Of a stretch of DNA of 64,000 nucleotides, positions 34,009 through 44,209 are shown in pieces (positions within the stretch are counted from its first letter, which is position 1; every line of letters starts with the position of its first letter). The notes under the pieces are model-generated. The model ran no database searches and was not told where the DNA came from. It was given only the letters and a program-made list of their open reading frames with translations. This stretch comes from Gongronella butleri. Its lineage: Eukaryota > Mucoromycota > Mucoromycetes > Mucorales > Cunninghamellaceae. The position numbers were made by a program, and so were the translations under genes. The stretch spans positions 1 to 64,000 of the forward strand of contig JAIWZP010000066.1 in the NCBI GenBank assembly GCA_025201375.1, written 5' to 3'.

Positions 34009-35721
34009 ATGGAGCAGCAGATCCTCGAGGTAGGGGAAGCATGTGCCCGGCCTTTTCTCTTCTCAGACTGACGTGAGGCTTGCTTTTAGCTTTTAGACTT
34101 TTTACACCAGCCGTCCTTGGAGGTAAAAAGCGAATTTTACGCCCGTCCAAGCCTTCAACGTCAATTGACACCCTATTTTCTTTGCTAGGTCCGCGCCATT
34201 GCGCTGCACCACCTGATCGCCTTCACGCCAAAAAACTCGGAGCACCAGCCGCTGCTTATCAGCAAGCGCGAGACGTTGTGCAAGGACTTGAAACAGCTCG
34301 TGCAAGAAGACCCCGTAAAGCGACCACCCCCCCCTTTTTTTTTAAGCTTTTTCGTTCCCTTTTTTACTCACGTTTCCTTGTCGTTTGTTAGATCACGGCG
34401 CACGACGCGCTCAAGGGTCTGATCAACTTGTCTGGCGACCCACGTATCCAACAAGAGCTGGACGACGCTGCATTCATTGAATACATTTGCTTGCTGATTC
34501 GCGTAATTTCATTTGCCCACGCCCGTTTTTTTTTCCCACCGCGTTACACACGCGACGCGATGACGACGACCGGGGCCAAAAAAAAAAAAAAAAAGACACG
34601 TAATTCACACGCGTTTTTTGATGTATTTTAGGTGCCTAAATCGGTGCTTGCGGATCTTGCATGCATGTTGCTGTCGAATGTGACCAAGAACGAGGGCGCG
34701 TGTGGCAAGCTGCTGCAGATGAAGGCCGAGCCGTTCCCTGGGCTGTCGGAATCGACGTCCATGTTGGACCAGCTTGTCGAGGTCTTTCACAAGGGCCATC
34801 TCAAGGCGTACAACGAGCAAGCCAATTACAATTTCTTGGCGAGCGTTTTTTCCAACCTGTCTGGCGTAAGTTTGGGGAAGAGGAGGACGAGCAACGGACG
34901 CAATTGGCTCATTTTTCTTTTTTTTTCAGCTCCAAACGGGTCGCGAGTTTTTTGTAAAGGACTCGGCCGACGGCCTGGCGCCCATTACCAAGCTTCAGAT
35001 CTTCACGGAGGATTCGGACGTGATTCGTCGTGGCGGCGTGATCACCGTCATCAAGTGAGTCGGCCAAAAAAAAAAAAAAGAAGAGGAGAGGAAAGCGGCA
35101 AGAAACGCGTCAATCGACGCGTTTTGTGGTCGTTCCATGGTGTCCAGGGCCCCTTGACGCGTCCTTTTTGTCTCTTTGCTGACTGACTCGTTTTATGACA
35201 GGAATTGCTGCTTTGAGACGCGCGAGCACGAGCGCCTGCTGGATGTGGAAAAGCTGAACACGCTGCCGTTCATTCTGCTGCCTCTGTGTGGCAATGAGGA
35301 GTATGACATGGAGGAATTTGAGCAGTTTCCCGAGGAAATTCAGCTGCTTGGCGACGACAAGGTACACACATCTTTGTGCTCAATTCCCGGGGATTTATCC
35401 TTTTTTCGCCTGCTGACGCGCTTTTTTTCATTTTTTTTTTTTTTTTGGTAGAAACGCGAAGTTGACAGTGTGCTGCGCATGATGCTTGTGGAAGCGTTGA
35501 TTCTGCTGACACACTCAAGGTTTGGCCGCGACTATATGCGCGACAAGCAAGTGTATCGCGTGATCCAGCGCTTGCACGCGCAAGAGACGGACGAGGACAT
35601 CAAGGAAAAGTGCGAAGCCCTTGTGGACATGCTCATCCGCGATGAGACCCAGGCCGAGATCACCGAGGTCCAGGAGGATTATGACGATGACGATGACATG
35701 GTCATTGAAGAAATTGCCTAG
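34009..35721 (+). CDS. HGH1: Hgh1-like HEAT/armadillo chaperone
   Basis: Hgh1 is a cytosolic co-chaperone that in yeast supports folding of elongation factor 2 with the CCT chaperonin. Exons 34009-34029, 34090-34122, 34189-34314, 34392-34502, 34632-34865, 34930-35054, 35202-35361 and 35452-35721 give 359 residues, close to the family size. Helical repeats run throughout. Diagnostic blocks are the VRAIALHHLIAFTP repeat, LADLACMLLSNVTKNE, the RRGGVITVIKNCCFE block and LPFILLPLCGNEEYDMEEFE. The tail is very acidic (DYDDDDDMVIEEIA). The first two exons code only 7 and 11 residues. Confidence 0.93.
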
Positions 35722-36103
35722 ATTCAACACCATTTTTTAGATTTTTTTTGTTTTTCTCCATGAAATGAAAACGCTTATCCCCCCCACGCACAATTGACAC
35801 TTTTTTTCACAAGAGCGCGAGTCGCCATTGCGGGGGTTTCCGGGGTCCAACATTGCTCTGTTTCACAAGCAAAAAGGCACATTATGCGCTTTCTACACTG
35901 GCGCGACATTGGGGAATGCAAATAAAAGGCGAATGGAAATTGTGCTTTATTCTAGAATCATTTCGATCGAGAGGGGATGTGCAAAAAAAGGGGGAAAATC
36001 AAGAGAGTATCGTCAAAGAAGCCTGGAAAAGCATAAAAACAAAAAAAAAAAACAGATGAGTATGAGCCATTGTTTTTCATTGAGTCCTCCTATTTTACCC
36101 TTC
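35722..36103. other. Convergent spacer, HGH1 / ACP
   Basis: 382 bp with AT-rich 3' ends of both genes. AATAAAAGG lies near 35921, and TTTATT (the complement of AATAAA) near 35944 may serve the minus gene. No other feature is seen. Confidence 0.4.
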
Positions 36104-36573
36104 TTAGTGGGCATCGCTGCGGCCACCAATGTACTTGATGGCATCGCTGACGGTCTTGATCTCATCAGCCTCCTTGTCGGGGATCTCGACCGAGAAGTCC
36201 TCCTCGATGGCCATGATAACCTCGACGGTGTCCAACGAGTCCAAACCGAGATCGTTGACGAAGTTGGCTTGGGGAGAGATCTATGAAAAGCGAAACAAGG
36301 TGAGTCGACACGTCCAAGAAAAAGGCAAGAATTGACGCGCAAAACGCGTCAATTGCACAAAATGGCGCTTTTGGTGTGTTGGTTTGCAGGTTTTTTTATT
36401 TCGTTTACCTTGGCTTGATCGACCTTGTCAAAGCCCTTGAGAATGTCGAGGACGCGGGCCTCGATATCGGACTGGGACAGGGCGCCGGCCGAGTAGTAGC
36501 GCTGGAAAGCGGGGGTGGCGCGGTACATGGAAGCCTTGGCAGCGGCGTTGAACAAGAGAGTGGGGCGGAACAT
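36104..36573 (-). CDS. ACP1: Acyl carrier protein, mitochondrial
   Basis: Carries acyl chains for mitochondrial type II fatty acid synthesis, and is a structural subunit of complex I and a partner of iron-sulfur cluster assembly in fungi. Exons 36409-36573 and 36104-36280 give 113 residues. The N-terminus ([19 protein letters not shown]) is a basic import signal with a likely cleavage near RYYSAG. The mature domain has [10 protein letters not shown], with Ser at about 70 as the phosphopantetheine site, followed by [10 protein letters not shown]. The single intron falls just before helix 2. It is divergent from the Tom6-like gene. Confidence 0.97.
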
Positions 36574-37054
36574 AGTTGGTATTGGCAAAAAGTGAAAGAA
36601 AGAGGAACAAGAAGCTAACCCACGCGAACACTGCCTCACAAAATAGCCTTAAAAACAAAAAAAATGGGCCATTTTGTTTTCCGCCTCGCACAATCCAACC
36701 ACGCAATCCCGACCGGGGCTTTTGTGACGCTCATCCTGGCCATGCCCCCGCTCAACAGGCACATGAACCCATTTGCACTGCGGCTCGTATCATTATGTTT
36801 TTTTAAAAAAAAAAAAAGAAAATCGTCATGAAACATGGTTTTAGCCGCCCATGAACGTATTCATTGTGCTTGCGATGATCCAATGGCACGTCGGTGAACG
36901 CATTGGACACCCTGTGCATGGATGCAAGCCACTAAGCAAGGGCGGCCGGCACCGGAGCGGCGCAATTGGGCCGCCGCGGACCTAAAAAATCCACCCATTC
37001 GCTCTTTTTCTTTCTCCCTCTCTCTCTTTCTCTCTCACTTTTTTACATATCAAC
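36574..37054. promoter_or_regulatory. Divergent promoter, mitochondrial ACP / Tom6-like
   Basis: 481 bp. A T7A13 block lies at 36798-36817. GATCCAATGG (CCAAT) lies near 36878. A long CTCTCTCT pyrimidine tract (about 37010-37040) ends at the + strand ATG. The latter is typical of highly expressed fungal genes. Joint control of two nuclear-encoded mitochondrial proteins is possible. Confidence 0.45.
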
Positions 37055-37210
37055 ATGGATCGCCAGCAAGTCGGAAAGCCCCAGTCGTTCGGCCAAGCCC
37101 TGTTCGCCCCCGAGAACCGCGCCGAGAACATCAAGATTGCCCTGTCCGTCTCTGTTTTCGCCGGCGCCGTCGTCTTTTTGCGCCAATTTGGCCAGCTTCT
37201 CGCCGTCTAA
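37055..37210 (+). CDS. Small single-pass mitochondrial membrane protein, Tom6-like
   Basis: A single-exon gene of 51 residues. The N-terminal half is polar with a SFGQALFAPENRAENIKIA segment. The C-terminal half is one hydrophobic helix (LSVSVFAGAVVFLRQFGQLLAV). Size, the single C-terminal helix with a short tail, and an ENxxI-plus-helix layout resemble Tom6, the small stabiliser of the TOM outer-membrane import pore. The resemblance is weak because such proteins are tiny, so Tom5/Tom7-like or another respiratory microprotein is possible. A strong pyrimidine-rich leader and a stop followed by AATAAAA at about 37351 support a real gene. Confidence 0.6.
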   Translation: MDRQQVGKPQSFGQALFAPENRAENIKIALSVSVFAGAVVFLRQFGQLLAV

Positions 37211-37489
37211 GCACCTTTTTTCACCTGCACGCCACCCACCTGTCACCAACCAACATCTCGATTTACCCCACTCCTATCGATCTCATTGATGCAACCGCCC
37301 ATTTCGCTCATCTAGAAAGGCATTCTCCGATTTGTACATTTCACAGCCTTAAAATAAAACATAAACGATGAAATCCAGGATGTTTTTTTTAATAGAGGTC
37401 AGGCAAGCAGCGGCCTGGCTCTTGAGACGGGTCAACATGAGGACAAAAGAGAGATAAATGAGGAAACGAGAGGAAAAAAAGGGGGGGAA

Positions 37490-38635
37490 TCACAGGTACA
37501 AGCGATGGTGGTGTTCATCGACGCCGCCGTGCTTGAGGATTTCCTTGAGCTTTGTGTCATTCAGGGGCACAGTCATGCCCAGCTTGCCACACGCGGTCGC
37601 GTACGCCGCACACGTGTCGGCGGTGACAATGTGCTTGCCGAGCAACGATTCCTGCAGCGAGAACAGTGCGTGGCACTCAATGCCATAGATCTCGCACTAA
37701 GGGTTTCATGGGGAGAGAGGGGAGAGCGTGAGCGGCCATTGTGATCGATGCATTGGGGGGGGGAATGATCGCGTCTTTTTTTTTTTTTTTTTTACCTTGC
37801 CAATGATCGCGGCCGCCAAGTCGCGCACCAAGTTGGGTGGCTCATAGTGGGGCACATTGGGCACCTTGTTGCACAAAAAGAAAGAGCGTGGGGGTGGGTG
37901 AGCAATTACATATAGGACGCGTCATCTCATGTTTGCGTGTACCTGCTGCGCGCCGGATGTGTGCAGCCATCGGATAAAAGGTGGTTCTTCTTGCGCATTC
38001 CATTCAAGCGAGGTATATTCAGAGGGCACATACGAGTCCAGAAGCACGACCCTGGGCAATACAAAAGAAAACGAGGTGAGCGGGACGCGTCAATGGTCGC
38101 CCCATGAGACACAAAAGCAGGTTTTACTTGTTTATGCGCAATTGATCCATGAGCAACTTTGCCAATGCGTGCGCCTGGGCCATGTCCACGGCATTCAGCG
38201 CCGCGTACACCATGTCCTTGGTCGTGTACAACTTGCCGACCTCCACTGGCTTTTTGTCGGCGTCCGCAGGCTAAAAAGAGGGTCGTCAGGCATACAATTG
38301 GCAGTCTCTACTTTTTTTCTTTACTTTTGTGTTGATCTGGGCGGTTTCCGGGGCACTGACGGCGTGAAGGTACTGCTGTCCGGCGTGCAGGCCAACGACA
38401 AGCGTGATAGCTTCGGTGGGTAATGGCTGCGTCGTGTGTAGCTCGACCTGGTCCACCTTGACCTGCTCTTCATGGCCCTCGTCGTCGCTGTCGTCGAACG
38501 TGTAACGCAGAGGTGCGCTGGGGAACTCGTCTTCCAAATCCTGCACACAAAAAAAAGAACAAGCACCGGTGAGAAAAAAAGAAAAACACCCTAAAACAGC
38601 GCCACTGCCTCGTCGTTGCACTCATAGATTACCAT
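37490..38635 (-). CDS. Proteasome assembly chaperone 1 (PAC1/PSMG1-like)
   Basis: With PAC2 this protein guides alpha-ring assembly of the 20S proteasome in the cytosol. Exons 38633-38635 (the ATG alone), 38325-38540, 38128-38270, 37943-38051, 37796-37864 and 37490-37696 give 248 residues. The start MDLEDEFPSAPLRYTFDDSDDE is an acidic N-terminus. The best match to animal PSMG1 is the C-terminal part: EPPFIRWLHTS, then PPNLVRDLAAAIIGKCEIYGIECHAL (compare a PNIVHDLPAAVL block in PSMG1), then a threonine/alanine helix. The start-codon-only first exon is inferred from a good donor (ATG then GTAATC) and the phase. Downstream of it no other in-frame ATG would keep the acidic N-terminus. Confidence 0.78.
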
Positions 38636-38880
38636 GCTTGCTTTTAAAAAGTAAAGAAGTGAAAAAAGGAAGCGTCAGCACACCGAGACGCGTAATTGTG
38701 CTCCATGTTACCGCATTGAAAGCCCGCCGCCCTTTTGTCGCCGGTGAGTGCGCAGCATATCATAAATTTGAATATTTTCCATTTTTGCACTTTCCCGCCT
38801 TATAATCCTGCTGAATATGCCACGCATTATGCAAAGCGCATCCATGGCGGATTCATTTGTCGCTTCTTTGGCACTCTGTG
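38636..38880. other. Promoter side of PAC1 gene
   Basis: 245 bp, AT-rich, with GCATATCATAAATTTG near 38754. No gene is seen. It borders the TACAGTA-rich block. Confidence 0.35.
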
Positions 38881-38883
38881 TGA

Positions 38884-41033
38884 TACTGTAGTGCTTACGT
38901 AAATGTCATGATACCTCGCAGGAAGTGCCCGACAAAATGCACAAAAAATAAGCACGAAAGCACGATTTTCATCGTTTTTTTTTGTATTTTGCACGCAAAT
39001 AAAGTGCTTGATCCGTCCACGTTTCGATCTCGGTGCGTCAGTGGTGGACAAAACCTGATGACGCGTCACGCGTGCTATCATTTCAATGCCTTAAGCATCG
39101 CGCTACCGTATACTGTAATACAGTACCTTTTTTCAAACACCAAAGTCGCAAAGTGCGAGTTTTTTAAACTTTGTCGGCCTACCGTGCCTCCAGAAAATTT
39201 TTACAGCCCACTTTCCCGCCAATGAAAATCGCGTCGTCACGGCAAGAACCACAGCCCAGTCCTCGCGTCGGGTTCGCCAGATTTTTTTTGAGCTTGCGAA
39301 TTCCAAAAACCTTCGATTTGATGTACTGTACAGTATTTTGCATTCACCTCGCCATCTGCATGAGTGATCACGCTCAAAAACACCTGCATTGCAATCCGCG
39401 CAAAGTTTGCAACAAAAAATCTTAAACCCCCAATGCGCCACGAGCCCATCCATGACCACTTTTGAAAAATTCAGGGCATCAGGGGTCACTCAGGGGTCAC
39501 ACATTTCAATCTCAGAAAGTGCCAAATTTGGGAAATTTCGAACTCCGAGTGATCAATGCATCCCAAACAGGTAACTCCGACACTTTGCTATTGGCAGACA
39601 AAATGACAGATCGCCCCACGCACCCTAAGAAAAAAAAGCCCAAAGAGTGACGCATGAACGGTCAGTGACTGGAAAAACGTGCCTACTTTGGGCAAGATTT
39701 TTTTTGCAAAAATTTAAAGTTTGACACTTCCAAATTAAGTGCGTGGATTGCATGGAATTTTTATTTTTTTACAGTACAGTACAGTATTTTTTTATTTTTT
39801 TTATTTTATTTTATCATATTTTTTTGCTTTGCATATTTTTGTACTGCTGAGTATGTAAACTGAATGGGCTGCAGGCTGCTGAAAAAATGACCGATGCGGC
39901 GCCCAGCCTTGGGAGAGCAGTAGCCCGCCAGTGGGACCGCTAGCCCGCAACGACAATCTTGCCCCGGCGGGGGCTGCTACAATCAACGAACGAGCAAAAA
40001 ACTGCAGCAGCCGTGGGGTCCCTGGTGCAGGCGACGAAGAAGCCATGATGCAGTGAGAACTGTTGCTTGTGGTGTGGTGTTTACTGTATTGGCAGAGCCA
40101 AAACAAGCCGGAACAATAATAAGAAACAAAAAATAAAAGGTGTTGTCGAGAATGAGGGGAGGGAATTGAAAAAGAGAACAGTGATTGAGGATTATGTATG
40201 ATGACGACACCCCCCTTTTACAGTATTATGCATTTGTTGCTGCTTGGGGCCTTGGGCATTGCTACTTGAGCGAGATCGTGGCCGACGCACGCGTCGCTAC
40301 AGGGGTCACCGAGCGAGTGTCATGTGAATTGGGCGTCCATCGAGCGGGGTGCGGCGAGGAAAAAAAATACAGCGATTACTACAGTATACAGTATAGTATT
40401 TTATTTATTTGTTTTCTCTTTTTTGAAACGAATGAACGCCAAAAAAAACATGGTGCAAGGGATGACAACACTGGTGCTTCTTTGCGAGGGGTTTCTTCGA
40501 CGGGGAGCAAGTGGCGGCGTTGGTTGTTGCGCGCGTGTTGACTGTTGAGAGGAGGGTTGTGTCCGTGCAAACAACAGTGAGGTCAGGTTTGCTGCGTGGG
40601 AAGTGAGGTGGTGATTTTGTTGGAATGCGCCGGCACTGAAAGTTGGCAAAATTGACCGAGGAAGTTGGCACCAAAGATGCAGGCAGGGGTGTATCGTGTA
40701 TGCATACCGGGTAAATGACGTTGAGAGTGTTTCATACTGTAATTTCGTAAGATGATCCTTTTTTTGACTTTCGCGCAGAAGCAGCAAGATACCGGTACGT
40801 ACTTGTCGGCGTGTGAGTGATTCAAAACTTGCCTCGGCAGCAGTGAGTGCCGAATGTTGTTGTACAGTATGACGCTCCATGTGTTTGATGAGATGTGGAA
40901 ACCTTGAGGTTGTTGCAGGAAGAAGTTGGGAGAGTGAGGAACGATTTTGCATGAATGACGCGTCGCGTCGGTCGTTGAATTTTGCATTGACGCGTCCGTG
41001 TTACGGATGCAGACTGTGAGTGTACGTACTGTA
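38884..41033. repeat. TACAGTA/TACTGTA heptamer-rich block, left part
   Basis: I count 15 copies of TACAGTA or its complement in 2.15 kb: 38884, 39111, 39119, 39324, 39329, 39770, 39775, 39780, 40083, 40219, 40380, 40387, 40735, 40863 and 41027. Chance would give about 0.3 at even base composition. Several overlap to make TACAGTACAGTACAGTA or TACTGTACAGTA palindromes. No gene was supported; open frames here are short and unlike known proteins. The block is cut from its right part (48584-48835) by the retroelement. Confidence 0.85.
39390..39885 (+). repeat. Dispersed repeat family R1, copy 2
   Basis: Second copy of the unit at 1-420, same orientation, with many point differences and small indels. 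It contains an insertion of three overlapping TACAGTA heptamers at 39770-39786 that copy 1 lacks. It ends around GGGCTGCAGGCTGCTG. Non-coding. Confidence 0.8.
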
Positions 41034-41371
41034 GAATGATCACGGCTAATGCTTGCTGCGCCAGCCTGAGCCGTGACAGGATGGATCGCCCAGTTCTATC
41101 ATGATCATATTTTGCTGGCATGTTTTTTTTTGTTTTCCACACGGAGCGACCACCCTTGCACCCTTCCCAAGTAGTGTATCATAAGTTTGACGCAATTCTG
41201 GTGAGTCGAGAGCTCGAGACCCACATTTTTCAATTTTTGTTTTGAGCGCGTTGCGGCTCATCATTAGCCGCCTCGAGGCACTCAAGCGGCAGTTGGCACC
41301 CTAGCGAAATCCTCGTTATACGTAACGTAGTTAATTGAAATTTTTATTTGGCTGTGTGTAACGAAAAAAGT
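41034..41371. other. Left flank of the retroelement
   Basis: About 340 bp with no gene. The five bases before the LTR are AAAGT. They do not match the TAGTG that follows the right LTR, so a clean target-site duplication is not visible. Confidence 0.5.
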
Positions 41372-42125
41372 TGTTGTATTTGCCGTCCTCAGAGCATAAG
41401 CGATCAAGTTGTTTAGACGCGCAATGGCGCGTACCTTGTATTTTACCAGTGTTGTGAAAAAATAGGCAATTGCCGCACACGTCGCTCCGACGCTCCTTCC
41501 CAATCTGGGGTTTGATTCCCCGCTCTCGCTCAGGCCGCTGTCGGGCCGTCATCCGCATCGCACTGTAATCATGATGCCCATAATAAGGAATGCGCACCTT
41601 TATCATCCTTTATGCTCTCACATTTAATTGTACGCGCTCAATACGTGATGCATCCATCAATGCCCTTAATACAAATGATCCAGACATGCAGAGTCGTGGC
41701 TCGGCTATGACCAGCCACGAGCTCGGGCCAAGCATGGCAAAAATAGAATATAAAAAAAAAAAAAAGAAAAAGCCGCGCGCCGCAGGCGCTGGTTTCACCG
41801 GCTCAATGCCCATGCCCTGATCAGCCCCATGTGTATACTCATCGATGGCATTCAATGGATTGAAACAAACGCCCTTGATACCGATCCGAGGTCTTTTAAC
41901 AATTGATGCAAAGCGACAGATAGTATGTTTTGCCTCAGATACGGAGAGTCTCGACAGCTCTCTCTTACAGCGTTGTTTCTCCGCATCTCACGATCTGATA
42001 CCATTGTCCTTTCACGTTTTGTATAAATAGAGAATCGTTTTACATTTCAATAAACCGTATCTGTTTGCGATTGTATTTCTTGTCTTTTGTTTTCTTGTCA
42101 CATTTCTCCACCCACCAATTTTACA
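41372..42125 (+). repeat. 5' LTR
   Basis: Begins TGTTGTATTTGCC and ends CCAATTTTACA, so it has the usual TG...CA ends. A TATAAATAG box is at 42022-42030 and AATAAA at 42049-42054, defining a probable promoter and polyA signal about 70-100 bp before the LTR end. A T-arm-like hairpin (GGGGTTTGATTCCCC, 41517-41531) is present. I do not read it as a tRNA gene. Confidence 0.95.
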
Positions 42126-42151
42126 TTTTTTACAATCAGCAGTCCCCCAGT
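42126..42151 (+). promoter_or_regulatory. Candidate primer binding region of the element
   Basis: The bases after the 5' LTR do not start with the TGG of a standard tRNA-primed site. TACAATC at 42131-42137 is complementary to GATTGTA at 42069-42075 inside the LTR transcript, which could allow self-priming as in Tf1-type elements. The match is only seven bases, so this is tentative. Confidence 0.25.
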
Positions 42152-44209
42152 ATGGTTAACACACCCCGTCGTTCTCACCGCCGTGTTTCGTCCCGCGCAT
42201 CCGCGCAATCCGCCGATGACGGAAATGCGACTCACCAACGCGCCGATACCGCCACGCCCATGCAGGTGGACACTTCCCCGGCGCAGACCGCGCAAGGAGT
42301 CGACGACACGACGACTCAACACGACGGCACCACGACTATCGCCGAGGCCATGTCGGCCACTTCGATTGATGATGACGACCAACCACCGGTGCCCCGTTTG
42401 CCCTTGCCAGCGCATGGGCCAGCCTCCGCTCTAGGCATCACCTTGCCCGAACGCGTGACGGCAAGCGCCACGACCATCAGCGCTCCCGCCAGCGCCCCAA
42501 CATTGGCCATCGATGCCAGTGATGATCTTCGCACGCTACGCGAAAAGACCGCAACGGCGCGTCACAAGCGTGCCGAAGCTCTCGAAGCCGCGCTCGACGA
42601 GGCGCGAGCCGAATCAGAAAGAGCCAAGCAGGCGTATGTCGTGGCCATAGCCAATCGCCACCCAGCCGAGGAGACGAAAATCCTGGAGCGCGCTGTAAAA
42701 GACGCGAATGGACGCGTTAAGTCAATCAAAGAAATTATTAAGTTTGACGACGTCGACCAGGTGCGCCTTCCTCGGAACCTGCCAGTGCTACAATTCGTTG
42801 GTGACGAGGACGTTATTCCGAACAAACCGATTTTCACGGCCATCGACAAGTTCATACATCTGTTCGAGCTCATTCTGTATCAACACAATCTCAGTTTGGA
42901 CGACCAATGGGAGCAAGCGTTGATCAGCTCCATTCAGCACTCCACGGTTAAGGTCGAATGGTTCCGCCACGAGCTGATGGGCCGCAGGTACACGTGGGAC
43001 CAGGCCAAAGCGATCATCACACAAAAGTTCTCGGGCGATCATCTCTCGTCTCAGTATCTGCAAGAATTGAATGCCATGGTGTGTGGTCGCACCGACAACC
43101 CTCTCGACTTTATCGAAGAATTCGGCACGGTGCTACGCGCCGCAGGCGTCCAGGATAGCCAAGCTTTCGGTTCAATGCTGCTTGAGAAGTTGGACGACCA
43201 CTTTGAACGTTTGACGACGCAGATCAGAAATATTCAGGCGATTCCGTCTCGTGGCGAACGCGAAGCGTTGACTGTCGAGTACATTCGCGATCGGGCGCCC
43301 CACGTGTACTCCGCGAAATGGGACGGTGGCGCTGCCACATCGGCGCGCAATTCGGTCCTCAACCTTGACCGCGCCACGCGCAGCAACCGCCAAGGACGCA
43401 CAAGCACACGACACATTCAGCGCCCCTCGTTCGGTGAAAACAGACGCCGTGCACAGCAATTTTCGCGCACCACTGCGAACCGCTTTGTCAATCGCGACAC
43501 GCAAGGCAATTCATCCGTTTTTTCGCGTTTGCATGACGGCAACGTGCGTCAGTCTTCGTCACGCATGTATGGCAACGCGCCTTTCCGCCGCTTGCATGAT
43601 GTTTCCGCGCGCTATGACAATGCGCGTTTTGACGACCGCCGGGGCAACAACAATTGGCAGCAAAAAAGAAACCAACAAACGCGCCCAGTGAGCAGCGTTG
43701 GTAATAACCTGCACCAGTCATCTTCCTCCGGTGCGGCAAGTCGCCCTCCATGCCGCCACTGTGGGCGAGAATGGTCGATCGGGCACAAGTGCGCCGAGTT
43801 CTTTGCCGCAAAATCCGCCCGCTTGGATTTTCTTGCCCGATCCGCCCGTGCCGCACGTGACCTCGAAGACGGAAATTACAAAATGATCGAGACTGGCACG
43901 AGCAAAGCCGCAGCCATGCGCATCTCGAGCATGGACGTTGACGGCTGTAAGAAAAAAATAGAAAAAATAGAGAAAATTAGCCAAAAAGAAAGTGAAGATC
44001 GTTTTCGACTCAAAAATGAAGGCTCACTGATTGTTCCAATCACTCTCCAGGACGACAGGCGTACTTTCGCCTTGCTTGACACAGGCTGCACAAAATCAAG
44101 CATAAGACCACAGTATTATAAAACGATATTATGTACAAATGAATCACAAAAAAATATAGAAAATGTCAACGTTAAAATCAAAAAAATAAATCAATGCCTG
44201 GGGACGTAG
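42152..44209 (+). CDS. Gag with N-terminal part of protease
   Basis: 685 residues from the first ATG after the LTR. Residues 1-120 are Ser/Thr/Ala-rich and disordered. A coiled-coil-like Ala/Glu/Lys helix follows (about 135-195), then the retrotransposon capsid-like domain (about 210-400: WEQALISSIQHSTVKVEWF, then the LMGRRYTWDQAKAIITQKF region). An Arg/Asn/Gln-rich nucleic-acid-binding stretch comes next. A gypsy-type zinc knuckle spans Cys534 to Cys546 (CRHCGREWSIGHKC). After an A-rich, lysine-rich linker, the protease active site LLDTG appears (Asp643). The frame stops before the rest of the protease, which continues in the -1 frame. Confidence 0.88.
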   Translation: MVNTPRRSHRRVSSRASAQSADDGNATHQRADTATPMQVDTSPAQTAQGVDDTTTQHDGTTTIAEAMSATSIDDDDQPPVPRLPLPAHGPASALGITLPERVTASATTISAPASAPTLAIDASDDLRTLREKTATARHKRAEALEAALDEARAESERAKQAYVVAIANRHPAEETKILERAVKDANGRVKSIKEIIKFDDVDQVRLPRNLPVLQFVGDEDVIPNKPIFTAIDKFIHLFELILYQHNLSLDDQWEQALISSIQHSTVKVEWFRHELMGRRYTWDQAKAIITQKFSGDHLSSQYLQELNAMVCGRTDNPLDFIEEFGTVLRAAGVQDSQAFGSMLLEKLDDHFERLTTQIRNIQAIPSRGEREALTVEYIRDRAPHVYSAKWDGGAATSARNSVLNLDRATRSNRQGRTSTRHIQRPSFGENRRRAQQFSRTTANRFVNRDTQGNSSVFSRLHDGNVRQSSSRMYGNAPFRRLHDVSARYDNARFDDRRGNNNWQQKRNQQTRPVSSVGNNLHQSSSSGAASRPPCRHCGREWSIGHKCAEFFAAKSARLDFLARSARAARDLEDGNYKMIETGTSKAAAMRISSMDVDGCKKKIEKIEKISQKESEDRFRLKNEGSLIVPITLQDDRRTFALLDTGCTKSSIRPQYYKTILCTNESQKNIENVNVKIKKINQCLGT

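Noticed and set aside
39801..41285. Decayed genes among the 70-180-codon open frames in the heptamer island
   Set aside because: The frames overlap on both strands, lack recognisable motifs, and follow repeat DNA. I see no pair that splices into a coherent protein.
41517..41531. T-arm-like GGGGTTTGATTCCCC hairpin in the LTRs, suggesting a tRNA gene or tRNA-derived SINE
   Set aside because: No matching A box, acceptor stem or anticodon arm could be placed upstream at a sensible distance, and the sequence is part of both LTRs.
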